From contig NZ_BMQC01000008.1 in NCBI RefSeq assembly GCF_014647915.1, forward strand, positions 62,001-126,000: a DNA stretch of 64,000 nt, read 5' to 3'. Source of the DNA: Pilimelia terevasa. Lineage in GTDB: Bacteria; Actinomycetota; Actinomycetes; Mycobacteriales; Micromonosporaceae. The translations under genes were made by a program, and so were the position numbers. Below are positions 23,908-33,158 of the stretch, piece by piece (position 1 is the stretch's first letter; each line of letters begins with the position of its first letter). A model generated the notes under the pieces. The model was not told the DNA's origin. It did not search any database and saw only the letters and a list, made by a program, of their open reading frames with translations.

Positions 23908-24636
23908 GTGCACGCCTACGGCCTATGGCTAGCCGCCTACCAGGCGGCGGCCGGCGGCGGCCCGGTCACCGGCACGATGGCCGCCGACCTCGGCGCTCTA
24001 GCGGCCACCGCTGCCGGTACCCGCACCGTCCACGGCACCGCCGGGGCGGACCTGGGGGCGCTGGCCGCGACCGCGGTCGGGCAGCGCACCGTCCACGGCA
24101 TCGCCGACGCGAGCCTGGGCGGGTTCACCGCTACGGCCGGCGGCGCGCGGACCGTCCACGGCACGGCGGTCGCCGGCCTGGGGCCGCTGACGGCCACGAT
24201 GGTCCAGGACGGCGCTGGCGCGGTCGTCGGGACCATGACCGCCGACCTCGGCGCGCTGACCGGCGCCGCGGCCGGGCGGCGGACCGTGCGCGGCGCCGCT
24301 GCTGCTGGCCTCGGCGCGGTGACGGCGGCTGTCGTCGGCGGCAGGACCGTGGCCGGCGCCGCTGTGGCGGCCTTCGGCCCGCTCGCCGCCTCGACGCAGG
24401 GGCAGCGCACCATCCGCGGCGCTGCGGCGGCGACATTCGACCTCACCGCGACCGCGGCCGGCCGGTGCGCGGTACACGGCGCGATCACCGCCACCCTCGG
24501 CGCGCTGACCGCGACCATCACCGTCGTCACCGCCCCGACCCCGGCGCGCAGCACCCCGGCAGTCACCGCCGGCCGCACCAGCACCGCCGCGGTCATCGCG
24601 CGGCGTACCTCAACCCCGACCGTGGAGGGAGGCTGA
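23908..24636 (+). CDS. Ala/Gly repeat protein, probable virion fibre (242 aa)
   Basis: After about 20 residues the protein is built from about nine imperfect 20-23-residue repeats of the type ADLGALAATAxGxRTVHG. The repeats predict beta-turn-beta units. It lies between the adhesin genes and the head-tail connector, so a fibre or spike is likely. The C-terminus is a Thr/Arg-rich tail. No family recognised. Confidence 0.6.
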   Translation: MHAYGLWLAAYQAAAGGGPVTGTMAADLGALAATAAGTRTVHGTAGADLGALAATAVGQRTVHGIADASLGGFTATAGGARTVHGTAVAGLGPLTATMVQDGAGAVVGTMTADLGALTGAAAGRRTVRGAAAAGLGAVTAAVVGGRTVAGAAVAAFGPLAASTQGQRTIRGAAAATFDLTATAAGRCAVHGAITATLGALTATITVVTAPTPARSTPAVTAGRTSTAAVIARRTSTPTVEGG

Positions 24637-24637
24637 C

Positions 24638-25531
24638 GTGGGCGCCACCATCTTCTACGAGTCCGCCACCGAGCTGGCGACCCTGACCAACACCTTCGCC
24701 GTCGCCGGCACCCCCACCGACCCGACGACGGTGTCCCTGACCGTCACCACTCCCACCGGCGCCAGTACCACCTACACCCACGCCGCCGGTGAGATCACCC
24801 GCACCGGCGCCGGGGGGTACACCAAGGACATCGCTAGCTCCGAGGCCGGGGCCTGGGCGTACGTGTGGACCGGCACCGGCGCCGCCTCCGACACGGTGGC
24901 CGGCACCTGGACGGTGTTCTCCGCCGCCCTGGCGCACCTGTACTGCACCGCCGCGGAGCTGAAAAACCGCGTCGGGGTGGAGGACACCGAAGACGACTTC
25001 GAGATCCAGCAGGCCGTGGAGACCGCGGCGCGGGAGATCGACGACTGGTGCAAGCGGCACTTCTTCCGTCAGGCCGGCACCCGGGTGTACGCCGCCGACA
25101 GCCCGTACCGGTGCACCGTCGATGACCTGGTGTCGGTGACGTCGGTGCGCACCGACGAGGCCGGTGACGGCGCTTTCGAGACCACCTGGGCGGGGTCGGA
25201 CTATCAACTGCGGCCGGTCAACGCGACCGCCGGGGCGGTGCCGCGCCCCTACCGGCAGGTGTGGGCCGTCGGCGGCCGGACTTGGCCGCATCACCGGGCG
25301 GTGCTGGCCCGCGCCGAGCGGGTGGAGGTGACCGGCGTGTTCGGCTGGCCGGCCGTCCCCACCAACGTCAAGGCCGCCGCCCGGATCCTGGCCGCCGAAC
25401 AGCTCAAGCTCAAGGACGCCCCGTTCGGTGTGGCCGGGTTCGGGGAGTTCGGGGCGGTGCGGGTGCGCGACAACCCGATCGCGGTGCGGCTGCTGCGCTC
25501 CTACCGCCGACGCCCGGTCCTGGTCGCCTGA
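24638..25531 (+). CDS. Head-tail connector with an N-terminal Ig-like domain
   Basis: A 297-residue protein. Residues about 1-105 form a BppU/Ig-like beta domain (TVSLTVTTPTGASTTYTH). From about 106 the sequence becomes a gp6-type connector (YCTAAELKNRVGVEDTEDD, AAREIDDWCKRHFF, VTGVFGWPAVPTNVKAAARI). The connector extends the portal channel. The fusion of the two parts in one reading frame is notable. Confidence 0.75.
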   Translation: MGATIFYESATELATLTNTFAVAGTPTDPTTVSLTVTTPTGASTTYTHAAGEITRTGAGGYTKDIASSEAGAWAYVWTGTGAASDTVAGTWTVFSAALAHLYCTAAELKNRVGVEDTEDDFEIQQAVETAAREIDDWCKRHFFRQAGTRVYAADSPYRCTVDDLVSVTSVRTDEAGDGAFETTWAGSDYQLRPVNATAGAVPRPYRQVWAVGGRTWPHHRAVLARAERVEVTGVFGWPAVPTNVKAAARILAAEQLKLKDAPFGVAGFGEFGAVRVRDNPIAVRLLRSYRRRPVLVA

Positions 25532-25950
25532 TGGCACCGACGATTTTGCAGGTGATGCAGGGCATCGAGGCCAGGCTCAACACCATCACGGGGCTGCGGG
25601 TGTCGGATATCGCCCCGGACCAGATCAACCCGCCCGCGGCGGTCGTGGGTGTGCCGGCGGTGCCGGCGTACCACGCCACGATGGGCCGCGGCCGTTTCCA
25701 GCTCGCCCCCACCGTCACCGTGCTGGTGTCGGCTGGCCTGGACCGGGTCGGGCAGCACAAGTTGGCCGGCTACGCCAACCCCACCGGCGCCCTGTCGGTC
25801 GTGGCGGCGGTGGAGGCGGACAAAACCCTCGGCGGTGTGGTGGATGACTGCCACGTCGTCGGGTTCCGGCCGCTGGGCCTGGAGGAGATCGGGCTGATCG
25901 GCTACTACGGCGGCGTGTTCGAGCTACGAGTGATCGCAACAGGAGTGTGA
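25531..25950 (+). CDS. Head-tail joining / tail terminator-like protein (139 aa)
   Basis: The predicted fold is beta-alpha with MQGIEARLNTITGLRVSD and TVLVSAGLDRVGQHKLAGY, as in gpU-like minor capsid and tail terminators. ATG 25531 overlaps the connector stop. Assigned by position and pattern. Confidence 0.65.
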   Translation: MAPTILQVMQGIEARLNTITGLRVSDIAPDQINPPAAVVGVPAVPAYHATMGRGRFQLAPTVTVLVSAGLDRVGQHKLAGYANPTGALSVVAAVEADKTLGGVVDDCHVVGFRPLGLEEIGLIGYYGGVFELRVIATGV

Positions 25951-25951
25951 G

Positions 25952-26287
25952 ATGGCCCAAGACTTTTGTGTCGAGACCGGCTGTGACCAGTTCGGGCAGG
26001 CGGCCGGCTACTGGCAGGGGCGCCGCGGCGACGACAACCCGGCCCGGCCCCGGCCGCGGCTGTGCCGGGACCACTACCTGGACCGGTTCGGCGCCGAGTT
26101 CGTGCGGTTCGAGGTGACCGGGGCGGCGCGGATCGTTGACGTGCGCACCCGGGAGTCGGTGCCGGCGCCGGGGGTGGTGGAGCTGGACCCGGTCGCCACG
26201 AACATCCGCATGCTCGTCGGGATGGGCTACGGCCGGGTGGTCGAGGACAAGCCGGCCGGCAAGCCTGCGGGCGCGAAGAAGGCCTGA
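25952..26287 (+). CDS. Small Cys-containing structural-module protein (111 aa)
   Basis: Contains FCVETGCDQFGQ and LCRDHYLDRFGAEF, suggesting a zinc knuckle, then a basic Lys/Ala tail. Located between head-tail joining genes and the tail tube. Not recognised. Confidence 0.5.
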   Translation: MAQDFCVETGCDQFGQAAGYWQGRRGDDNPARPRPRLCRDHYLDRFGAEFVRFEVTGAARIVDVRTRESVPAPGVVELDPVATNIRMLVGMGYGRVVEDKPAGKPAGAKKA

Positions 26288-26289
26288 CC

Positions 26290-27021
26290 GTGTCGACGTT
26301 CGTCGCGCTCAACGTCACGACGTGGGTGGCCGGCTACGACATGACCGGCGACACCAACAAGACCAAGCTCGACGCCGGCCACGACCCGCAGGACGCCACG
26401 ACGATGACCTGTGTGGCCCGGGTCCGCAGGGCCGGCCTGCGCACCGTCGAGGGCAGCGTGGAGGGCTACTGGCAGGCCGGCACGGGGTCGGTGGACGAGG
26501 CGGCGATCACGGGCCTGGGCGGGTTGCAGGTTGTCACCCACACCCCCACCGGCACCGTCGGGGACGTGTCCTACTCGTATCAGGCCAGGGCGCTCAAGTA
26601 CGAGATGTTCGGCGCCGTCGGCGAGATGGTGCCGTTCGCGCTGGAGACCCACGGGGCGCGCGGCAACGGCACCCTCTCGGTGGGTGCGGTCCGCGGCCGG
26701 GTCCTGGCCGCCAAGGGCAACATTTCCGCCACCGGCGTGGTCGGGGCGGCGTACGAGCTGGGCGCGGTCGGCGCCGGTCAGCACCTGTACGCGACGGTGC
26801 ACACCTTCGCCATCGGCACCAGCTTCACGCTGGTGATCGAGTCCGACGCCGACAACACGTTCGCCTCCGCGACGACCCGGATGACGGTCGGGTCGATCAC
26901 CGCCGCCGGCGGCACCTGGGGTGTGCGGGTGGCCGGGCCGGTCACGGACACGTGGTGGCGGGCCCGGGTCACCGCCGCCTCTGGCACGTCCACGATCGCC
27001 GTGACCGCCGGCATTCGCTGA
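26290..27021 (+). CDS. Tail tube-like protein A (243 aa)
   Basis: The first about 130 residues follow the tail tube pattern: VTTWVAGYDMTGDTNKTKLD, TVEGSVEGYWQ, and a beta-rich core. The remainder is an extra beta domain, possibly surface exposed. GTG 26290 follows the previous gene by two bases. A second, shorter tube-like gene follows. Confidence 0.65.
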   Translation: MSTFVALNVTTWVAGYDMTGDTNKTKLDAGHDPQDATTMTCVARVRRAGLRTVEGSVEGYWQAGTGSVDEAAITGLGGLQVVTHTPTGTVGDVSYSYQARALKYEMFGAVGEMVPFALETHGARGNGTLSVGAVRGRVLAAKGNISATGVVGAAYELGAVGAGQHLYATVHTFAIGTSFTLVIESDADNTFASATTRMTVGSITAAGGTWGVRVAGPVTDTWWRARVTAASGTSTIAVTAGIR

Positions 27022-27077
27022 CCCCCTTCAACCCTCCAGCCCCGACGCGGGGCCGTCTGCCCGGAAAGGGGTGACGC

Positions 27078-27491
27078 ATGTCCACGTTCGCAGCCCTCGA
27101 CCTCCGCGTCGAGGTCAACTCGGTGGACCTGTCCGACTGGTGCACGAAGGTGACCTGGCCGGTCGAGTACGACCAGCAGGAAGACACCGCCTTCGGCGAC
27201 AACGCCCGCTCCCGGCTGGCCGGGTTGCAGGACATCGACCTCAGCCTGGAGTTCAACCAGGACTTCGGCGCCTCGGCGGTCGACCAGACGATCTCGGCGA
27301 TCGACGGCACGGTCGTCGCGGTGAAGGTGCGGCCCACTTCGGCGGCGATCTCGGCGACGAACCCCGAATATGTGGCGTCGTTCCTGGTGGCCGAGTACAG
27401 CCCGTTCGACAACTCCGTCGGGGATCTGGCCACCACGAGCATGTCGTGGCCGCTGTCTGACGCCGACGGCTACGCCCGCAACACCGCCTGA
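27078..27491 (+). CDS. Major tail (tube) protein B (137 aa)
   Basis: Contains VEVNSVDLSDWCTKVTW and LQDIDLSLEFNQDFGASAVD, the pattern of actinophage major tail proteins. RBS GAAAGGGG precedes ATG 27078. Which of the two tube-like genes is the main tube is not decided by sequence alone. Confidence 0.7.
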   Translation: MSTFAALDLRVEVNSVDLSDWCTKVTWPVEYDQQEDTAFGDNARSRLAGLQDIDLSLEFNQDFGASAVDQTISAIDGTVVAVKVRPTSAAISATNPEYVASFLVAEYSPFDNSVGDLATTSMSWPLSDADGYARNTA

Positions 27492-27982
27492 TGGACCTGC
27501 ACTTCCTCGGCGCCCGCGAGTTCTTCCTGCTGGCCGCGGACTGCCGGGATGCCGGCCGCAAGGACCTGGAGCGGGAGCTGCAACGCGGCCTGACCGGGGC
27601 GGTCGCGCCGACCCGGCAGGCCATCAAGACCGCCGCCGGGAAGGCGATGCCCCGCGCGGGCGGGTACGCCGGCCTGCTGGTGCCGGTGTTGAACGTGGCC
27701 GCCCGCAAGTCCTCGGCCATCGGGATCCGGCTCGTCGTCTCAGCCAAGGGCGAGACCGAGCAGCGCGACGTGCGCGCCCTGGACGCCGGCACGCTGCGGC
27801 ACCCGGTGCATGGCCGGTCCAGGTACAGCCGCAAGGCCGGCCGGCGGGTGTCCAACCCGTGGGCGATCACCGACATTCCCGCCGGGTTCGCCAGCAAGAC
27901 CTTTGAACGGCAGGCCGACGCCATCGTGGTGCGGCTCGGCGACGCCGTCCAGGCGGTCGCCGACAAGATCGCAGGAGGCTAG
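27491..27982 (+). CDS. HK97 gp10-like tail completion protein (163 aa)
   Basis: Helical N-terminus with KDLERELQRGLTGAVAPTRQ and a basic mid-region, similar to gp10-like tail-completion proteins of siphophages. ATG 27491 overlaps the previous stop. Confidence 0.55.
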   Translation: MDLHFLGAREFFLLAADCRDAGRKDLERELQRGLTGAVAPTRQAIKTAAGKAMPRAGGYAGLLVPVLNVAARKSSAIGIRLVVSAKGETEQRDVRALDAGTLRHPVHGRSRYSRKAGRRVSNPWAITDIPAGFASKTFERQADAIVVRLGDAVQAVADKIAGG

Positions 27983-27984
27983 AC

Positions 27985-28317
27985 GTGGCGCGGATCCGCA
28001 TGTGCGACGCCGACCGGGAAACCTACGGCGGCCCGGAGTGGCTGGGCTTCAACCTCGCCACCCTCACTGACGACACCGACCTGGGTGAGCTGGAGGCCAT
28101 CGAGGCGGCCACCGACACAGTCCTGGCCGTCGCGGTCGCCGAGCCGGCCGGGGTCCGGGCGATCCGGCTGTGGCTGTGGATCGGCCTGCGCAACGCCGGC
28201 GTCAACGTCGAGTGGGCGAAGTTCCGGCCCAAGGTGCTGCGCGTGGCGTGGGAGGCCGGTGATGCCCTCCCCCCGGATGGCGGCCCCCCTTCGACCGACC
28301 CGTCACCCAGTTCCTGA
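27985..28317 (+). CDS. Tail assembly chaperone, zero-frame product
   Basis: A 110-residue protein from GTG 27985. It lies immediately upstream of the tape measure gene, the conserved place of the G/GT tail chaperones. Helical core with LWIGLRNAGVNVEWAKFRPK. Near the end a CCCCCCT slippery heptamer allows a longer product. Confidence 0.75.
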   Translation: MARIRMCDADRETYGGPEWLGFNLATLTDDTDLGELEAIEAATDTVLAVAVAEPAGVRAIRLWLWIGLRNAGVNVEWAKFRPKVLRVAWEAGDALPPDGGPPSTDPSPSS

Positions 28318-28436
28318 CCGTCATCGAGCCGTGGTTCACGTTCCTGGCCCGCATTCCGCCCCGTGAGTTGCGGGCGCTGAGTATGCGGCAGGTCGAGGCG
28401 CACATGTCCTGGTACGCCAAGCAGCAGCGGGGGTGA
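27985..28436 (+). CDS. Tail assembly chaperone, -1 frameshift product
   Basis: Ribosomes that slip back one base at 28284-28290 continue in the -1 frame to TGA 28434-28436, adding about 48 residues starting FDRPVTQFLTVIEPWFTFLA. The extension has no start codon or RBS of its own and shows protein-like composition (LARIPPRELRALSMRQVEAH). G/GT frameshifts at this locus are conserved across long-tailed phages. Confidence 0.75.
28284..28290 (+). promoter_or_regulatory. -1 programmed frameshift slippery site
   Basis: C CCC CCT in the zero frame matches the X XXY YYZ rule exactly, and a -1 slip joins the chaperone frame to the downstream open frame without an intervening stop. Confidence 0.75.
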
Positions 28437-28440
28437 GATC

Positions 28441-30408
28441 GTGGCCGACCGGAAGTTGATCCTGGACATCCTGGCCCGGGACCGGGCCTCCCGGCCGATC
28501 GAGCGGGTCGGGGACGCCGCCGACGGTGCTGGCACCTCGCTGGAGGGCATGGCCAAGGACGCCGCCCACCTCGATGACGAGCTGGGCCGCACCCAGAAGG
28601 CGATGCAGGTCCTCACCGGGGAGATGGCCCGCCTGGACCGCGGGTCGGCCCGCTTCAAGGAGCTGCGCAAGGAGTTCGGCGCCCTGTCCCGCGACGCCGG
28701 GCAGCTCGGCAAGATGCGCAAGGTCCTCGGTGACGTCGGGGCCGATGGTGCCGAGGCGATGTCGATGTCGTTCTCCCAACGCATCGGGCCGCTACTGGCC
28801 AAGGCGCCGGTGTCGGCGCCGCTGGTCGGCGCGGTGGCCGCGGCGGCCCCGGCGATCGGCGCGGCCGTCGGCGCGGCAGTGCTGTCCGGCCTGGCCGCCG
28901 GCACGGTCGGCGCCGGGGTCGCCATGGCGTTCCGGCACCCCTCGGTCAAGGCCGCCGGCCGGGAACTGGCCACCGACTTCGAGTCGGCGATGATGGACGC
29001 GACCGCCGACTTCGTGCCCGCCACCGTCTCGGCGATCGGTGTCATCCGCGGCGAGGTGCGGTCACTGGGGCCGGAACTGCGCGGGGTCTTCGCCCCAGCC
29101 GCCCAGTACGTGGCGCCGCTGACCCGCGGCCTGACCGGGTTCATCCGCGGGGTGCTGCCCGGTCTGGCCTCGGGCCTGCGCCGGGCCAAGCCGGTCGTGG
29201 ACGCCCTGGCCGCCGGGTTCGCGCTGGTCGGTGAGCAGACCGGGGAGGCGCTGGAGGCCATCGGCGACGGGTCGGCCGGCGCGGCGATGGCGCTCAAGGA
29301 CATGCTGGTCGTCACCGCCTACGGCGTGCGCGCCCTGGGCGAGACGGTCGGATTCCTGTCGAAGATGTACGGCGGGATGCGGGTGGTGGCCTCCGGGTTC
29401 TCGGCGTCCACGATCGCGGAGTTGGCGCAGAACGAGGCGTCGGCCCGGCAGATGAACGCGGCGTTCGGCAACCTCACCAGCGGGCTGGGCTCCTACAGCA
29501 GCGCCGCCGGTGGGGCAGCGGGCGCGACCCGACACCTGACCGAGGCGCAGATCGAGAACGCCGACCGGGCGCTGGCAGCCTTCGACGCCGAGACGGCGCT
29601 GGCCACCGCGATCCGCGACGCCGGCAAGGCCGCACAGGGCGCCTCCGGCGGGATCAACCTGAACACCGCCGCCGGGCTACGCAACCGGGAAGCCCTGTCG
29701 AAGCTGTCGGCGTCGATCATCAAGTCCGTCGCCGACTACGAAGCCCAGCACGGCGCCACGGCCCGGTCAGCGCAGATGCAGCAGCAGGGCTACGACGCGT
29801 TCCTCAAGGCCGCCCGCGGCATGGGCGTCACCGGCGCCGCGGCCCGGAACCTCGCCAAGCAGCTCGGGCTGCTGCCCCGCACCGTGCGGATCAACGTGGA
29901 CACCCACTACCGGATGTTCGGCAAGCCCGGCACCTCGGTCGGTGGGATCGGCGGCCAGGGCTTCAAGGGCTACTCCAAGGGCGGCCCAATCGAAGGCCCA
30001 GGCCCGCGCGGCCGGGACTCCGTACCGATCCTGGGCGCACCGGGCGAGGGTGTGCTGAACCTGCGCGGCATGGCCGCCGTCGGCGGTAAGCGGGGCCTGG
30101 CCGCACTGAACAAGGGCGACCGGCCGGTCGCCTCGACCCCGGCCGCCGCCGCCAGCCGCGGTCCAGCGGTGGCCGCAGCCGCCCAGCGCGCCGCCCGCAG
30201 CGCCACCATGGTCCGCCAGGCCCTCACCTCCTCAGTCCCCGTGCCCGCGCCCGCGGCCGACCGAACCACCCCCGGCGCCGCTGGCCGGCTGGCCCTGTCG
30301 TGGGAAGGCTCGTCCAACCGGCTGATCGACGCGTTCATGCAGGGGCTGCGGTATGAGATCCGCACCCAGGGCGGCAACGTCCAGGCCGTCCTGGGCACCG
30401 GCGCCTGA
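28441..30408 (+). CDS. Tape measure protein
   Basis: A 655-residue protein. The N-terminal region is helical and coiled-coil (DELGRTQKAMQVLTGEMARL), followed by several hydrophobic segments (SAPLVGAVAAAAPAIGAAVG), a long helical middle and a Gly/Pro-rich C-terminal part. Fairly short for the family, which predicts a tail of about 100 nm at the usual 0.15 nm per residue. GTG 28441 follows the frameshifted chaperone by four bases. Confidence 0.9.
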   Translation: MADRKLILDILARDRASRPIERVGDAADGAGTSLEGMAKDAAHLDDELGRTQKAMQVLTGEMARLDRGSARFKELRKEFGALSRDAGQLGKMRKVLGDVGADGAEAMSMSFSQRIGPLLAKAPVSAPLVGAVAAAAPAIGAAVGAAVLSGLAAGTVGAGVAMAFRHPSVKAAGRELATDFESAMMDATADFVPATVSAIGVIRGEVRSLGPELRGVFAPAAQYVAPLTRGLTGFIRGVLPGLASGLRRAKPVVDALAAGFALVGEQTGEALEAIGDGSAGAAMALKDMLVVTAYGVRALGETVGFLSKMYGGMRVVASGFSASTIAELAQNEASARQMNAAFGNLTSGLGSYSSAAGGAAGATRHLTEAQIENADRALAAFDAETALATAIRDAGKAAQGASGGINLNTAAGLRNREALSKLSASIIKSVADYEAQHGATARSAQMQQQGYDAFLKAARGMGVTGAAARNLAKQLGLLPRTVRINVDTHYRMFGKPGTSVGGIGGQGFKGYSKGGPIEGPGPRGRDSVPILGAPGEGVLNLRGMAAVGGKRGLAALNKGDRPVASTPAAAASRGPAVAAAAQRAARSATMVRQALTSSVPVPAPAADRTTPGAAGRLALSWEGSSNRLIDAFMQGLRYEIRTQGGNVQAVLGTGA

Positions 30409-33149
30409 TGCCGTTCCCGGGGGTGCCGCTGCCGGTGCGCGTCTACCTGGACCCCGGCGGCGCGCCTGCCGATCCGGGGTCGTGGGCGTGGACCGACATC
30501 ACCGGGTACGTGCGGGACCGGGACGGCATCGAGATCGCCGTCGGCCGCCCCGACGAGCGCGGGGAGGTCGGGCCGGGTCGGTGCACGCTGCGGCTGGACA
30601 ACACCGACGGCCGGTTCTCCCCGCGCAACCCGCTCGGGGCCTGGTATGGGGAGCTGGGGCGGAACACGCCGATCCGGGTGGCGCTGGCGTGGCTGTCGGA
30701 CACCTTCGGCCGCACGGTGGTCAACGGGTGGGGCACGTCCAGCTCCGGGCACGCCTGGACCCTGTCGGGCACCGCCGCGGACTTCGACGTCACCGCCGGG
30801 GCCGGCACCATCGTCGTGGCCACGGCCGGTACGGCGCCGTCGGCGACCCTGGCCCCGACCCTGCATGACGTGTCCGCCCGGATCACCGGCACCCTGTCCA
30901 CGGCCAACGTCACCGGCAACCAGGCCGGCTTCGGCGTCGACCTGCGCGGCGGCACCAGCGGGGCGTGGTCGTGCATGGCCCTGGTCAACGCCGACGAGTC
31001 GGTGACCGCGATCATCTACGGCCGCACCGGCGCGGTCCTGGCCTCAGCGACCGTGCCGACGCTGACCCACTCCGGGCAGGCGTTGACCGTCCGCGGTGAG
31101 GCGTCTGGTACGGATCTGCGGGTGCGGGTATGGGCGGCGGCCGGCGCCGAGCCGGCCGTGTGGCACGCGACCGCGGCGGCCACCGATCTGGATCCGGGCA
31201 CCGTCGGGGTGCTGGCCTACCGGCACGCCTCCAACACCAACGCCGGCCTGACCGTCACGTTCGACAACTTCGGCGTGGAGGTGGAGCGGTTTACCGGGCT
31301 GGTGTCGGAGTGGCCGCCGCGGTGGGACCTGTCGGGCAACGACGCCACCACCCCCATCGTCGCCAACGGCATCCTGCGCCGCCTCGCCCAAGGGCAGGCG
31401 CCTGCCGCGCCCGCGCTGCGTCGGGCGATCGGCGTCCACAGCCCGGTGGCGCACTGGCCGCTGGACGACGGCGCCAGCGCCCGCTCCGGCGCCTCCCTGG
31501 TGCCCGGCGGCACACCGCTGGCGGCGGCCGGGACGTTCACGTGGTCGGACGGCACGCCGCCGCTCGGGGCGACCGGATGCGTACGCGCCGACGGCGTCTA
31601 CAACACCACCCTGGGCACCACGCTGGGCGTGTTGAAGGGCTCGGCCGTCCCCAACGCCGCCGCCGCAGCCGGCTGGACGTTCGTGCTCTGGGAGCGGCAG
31701 GTCAACGCCTGGGCGGCCGGGCAGACGATGAACACCTACGGCTGGATCTACGACGCCGGTGGGTCCGGCACCGTCTGGGTGTGGCAGATCAACCACCAGA
31801 CCCAGCAAATCGACTGCGCCTGGTACTCCGACGCCAACACCTTCGGCGGCGCCGTCGGCTCACTGACCACCATCGACATCCTCGGCGACTGGCGGCAGAT
31901 CGCCGTCACCCTCGCCCAGGCCGGCGCCGACATCTCCGCCGCGGTGCACATCACCTCCAGCTACGACGGCGCCCCCGTGGCCACCTACACCGCCGCGTCC
32001 ACCGTCGCCGGCCGCACACTGGGCGCCCCGGACCGGCTGGAGCTGTGGATCCAGGGCTACACCGGCGCCGGGGTCGTCCTACCGGTCGCCTACCTGTCCA
32101 CGTGCGCCCTCCTCCCGGCCGCCCTGACCACCGCCCAGCTCACCGCCCTGGGTGAGGCCGGGTTCGGCGGGTCCGGGCAGACCGCAGTGCAGCGGATCGC
32201 CGCGCTGTGCGCCCAGGAAGGCGTACCGGTGCACCTGCCCGGCGTCGACCACTCCAGCGTCCTGGGCGCGCAGCCGGCCCGGCAGCTGCTGGACCTTATC
32301 CGCGAAGCTGAGCGCACCGACGCCGGGGTGCTGTACGAGCGTGGAGGCGGCCTGGCGTACCGGCCGCGCGCTGACACCTACAATGCGGCGGCGGACCTGA
32401 CCATCGGGTGGGAACACACCTCGCCCGCACCCGAGCCCACCGACGACGACCAGCGCCTCCGCAACCGCATCGTCGCCTCCCGGGAGAACGCCGAGTCGGT
32501 CACCGTCGAAGACGCCGCCTCGATCGCCGCCGCCGGCCTGTACGAGGATCCCGTGCAGGTGTCCCTGCCCGGCCCCGGGATGCTGCCCTCGCACGCCACC
32601 TGGCGGCTACGCGCCGGCACCATCACCGACCAGCGGTACCCGGCCATCGGCATCAACCTCGCCGGCCAGACCGCCCTGGCTGATGGGTGGCTGGGCTGCC
32701 AGATCGGCTCCCGCATCGACCTGGTCGACCCGCCGGCCGGCCAGGCCCCCGATGACGCCCCGCTGATCCTGGAGGGCTGGACCGAGCGGCTGCACATCTT
32801 CGGCTGGGACCTGGAGCTGGCCACCAGCCCCGCCACCGTCTACCGCGTCGGCGTCTACGACGACACCGACCTGGGCCGGGCCGACACCGGCGGCAGCCAA
32901 CTCAACTCCGCCGCCACCGCCGGGGCCACGTCGCTGTCGGTGCTCACCACCGTCCCGCCGACCTGGTCAACCACCGCCGTCCCCTACGACATCGCCGTGG
33001 GCGGGGAGCGAATCACCGTCACCGCCGTCACCGCAGCCGTGGCCAACGTCCAGACGTTCACGGTCGTGCGCGCGGTCAACGGCGTAGCCAAGGCCCACGC
33101 GGCCGGCGCGCCGGTGTCGCTGTGGGCGCCCGTCCGCTACGCCCTCTAG
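30408..33149 (+). CDS. Minor tail / tail-tip protein with LamG-like domain
   Basis: A 913-residue protein. The N-terminus (about 1-90, WTDITGYVRDRDGIEIAVGR and RCTLRLDNTDGRFSP) is the conserved start of actinophage minor tail proteins. A concanavalin/LamG-like beta region spans about 340-560 (SPVAHWPLDDGASARSG). The C-terminal part ends with a conserved repeat-like domain (ERITVTAVTAAVANVQTFTV). Probably binds the host envelope. Confidence 0.8.
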   Translation: MPFPGVPLPVRVYLDPGGAPADPGSWAWTDITGYVRDRDGIEIAVGRPDERGEVGPGRCTLRLDNTDGRFSPRNPLGAWYGELGRNTPIRVALAWLSDTFGRTVVNGWGTSSSGHAWTLSGTAADFDVTAGAGTIVVATAGTAPSATLAPTLHDVSARITGTLSTANVTGNQAGFGVDLRGGTSGAWSCMALVNADESVTAIIYGRTGAVLASATVPTLTHSGQALTVRGEASGTDLRVRVWAAAGAEPAVWHATAAATDLDPGTVGVLAYRHASNTNAGLTVTFDNFGVEVERFTGLVSEWPPRWDLSGNDATTPIVANGILRRLAQGQAPAAPALRRAIGVHSPVAHWPLDDGASARSGASLVPGGTPLAAAGTFTWSDGTPPLGATGCVRADGVYNTTLGTTLGVLKGSAVPNAAAAAGWTFVLWERQVNAWAAGQTMNTYGWIYDAGGSGTVWVWQINHQTQQIDCAWYSDANTFGGAVGSLTTIDILGDWRQIAVTLAQAGADISAAVHITSSYDGAPVATYTAASTVAGRTLGAPDRLELWIQGYTGAGVVLPVAYLSTCALLPAALTTAQLTALGEAGFGGSGQTAVQRIAALCAQEGVPVHLPGVDHSSVLGAQPARQLLDLIREAERTDAGVLYERGGGLAYRPRADTYNAAADLTIGWEHTSPAPEPTDDDQRLRNRIVASRENAESVTVEDAASIAAAGLYEDPVQVSLPGPGMLPSHATWRLRAGTITDQRYPAIGINLAGQTALADGWLGCQIGSRIDLVDPPAGQAPDDAPLILEGWTERLHIFGWDLELATSPATVYRVGVYDDTDLGRADTGGSQLNSAATAGATSLSVLTTVPPTWSTTAVPYDIAVGGERITVTAVTAAVANVQTFTVVRAVNGVAKAHAAGAPVSLWAPVRYAL

Positions 33150-33158
33150 GAGGCACCG

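Noticed and set aside
23925-24686. Arg/His-rich 253-codon frame over the repeat protein gene
   Set aside because: Different frame of the same DNA; starts mid-gene, extreme Arg content and no RBS.
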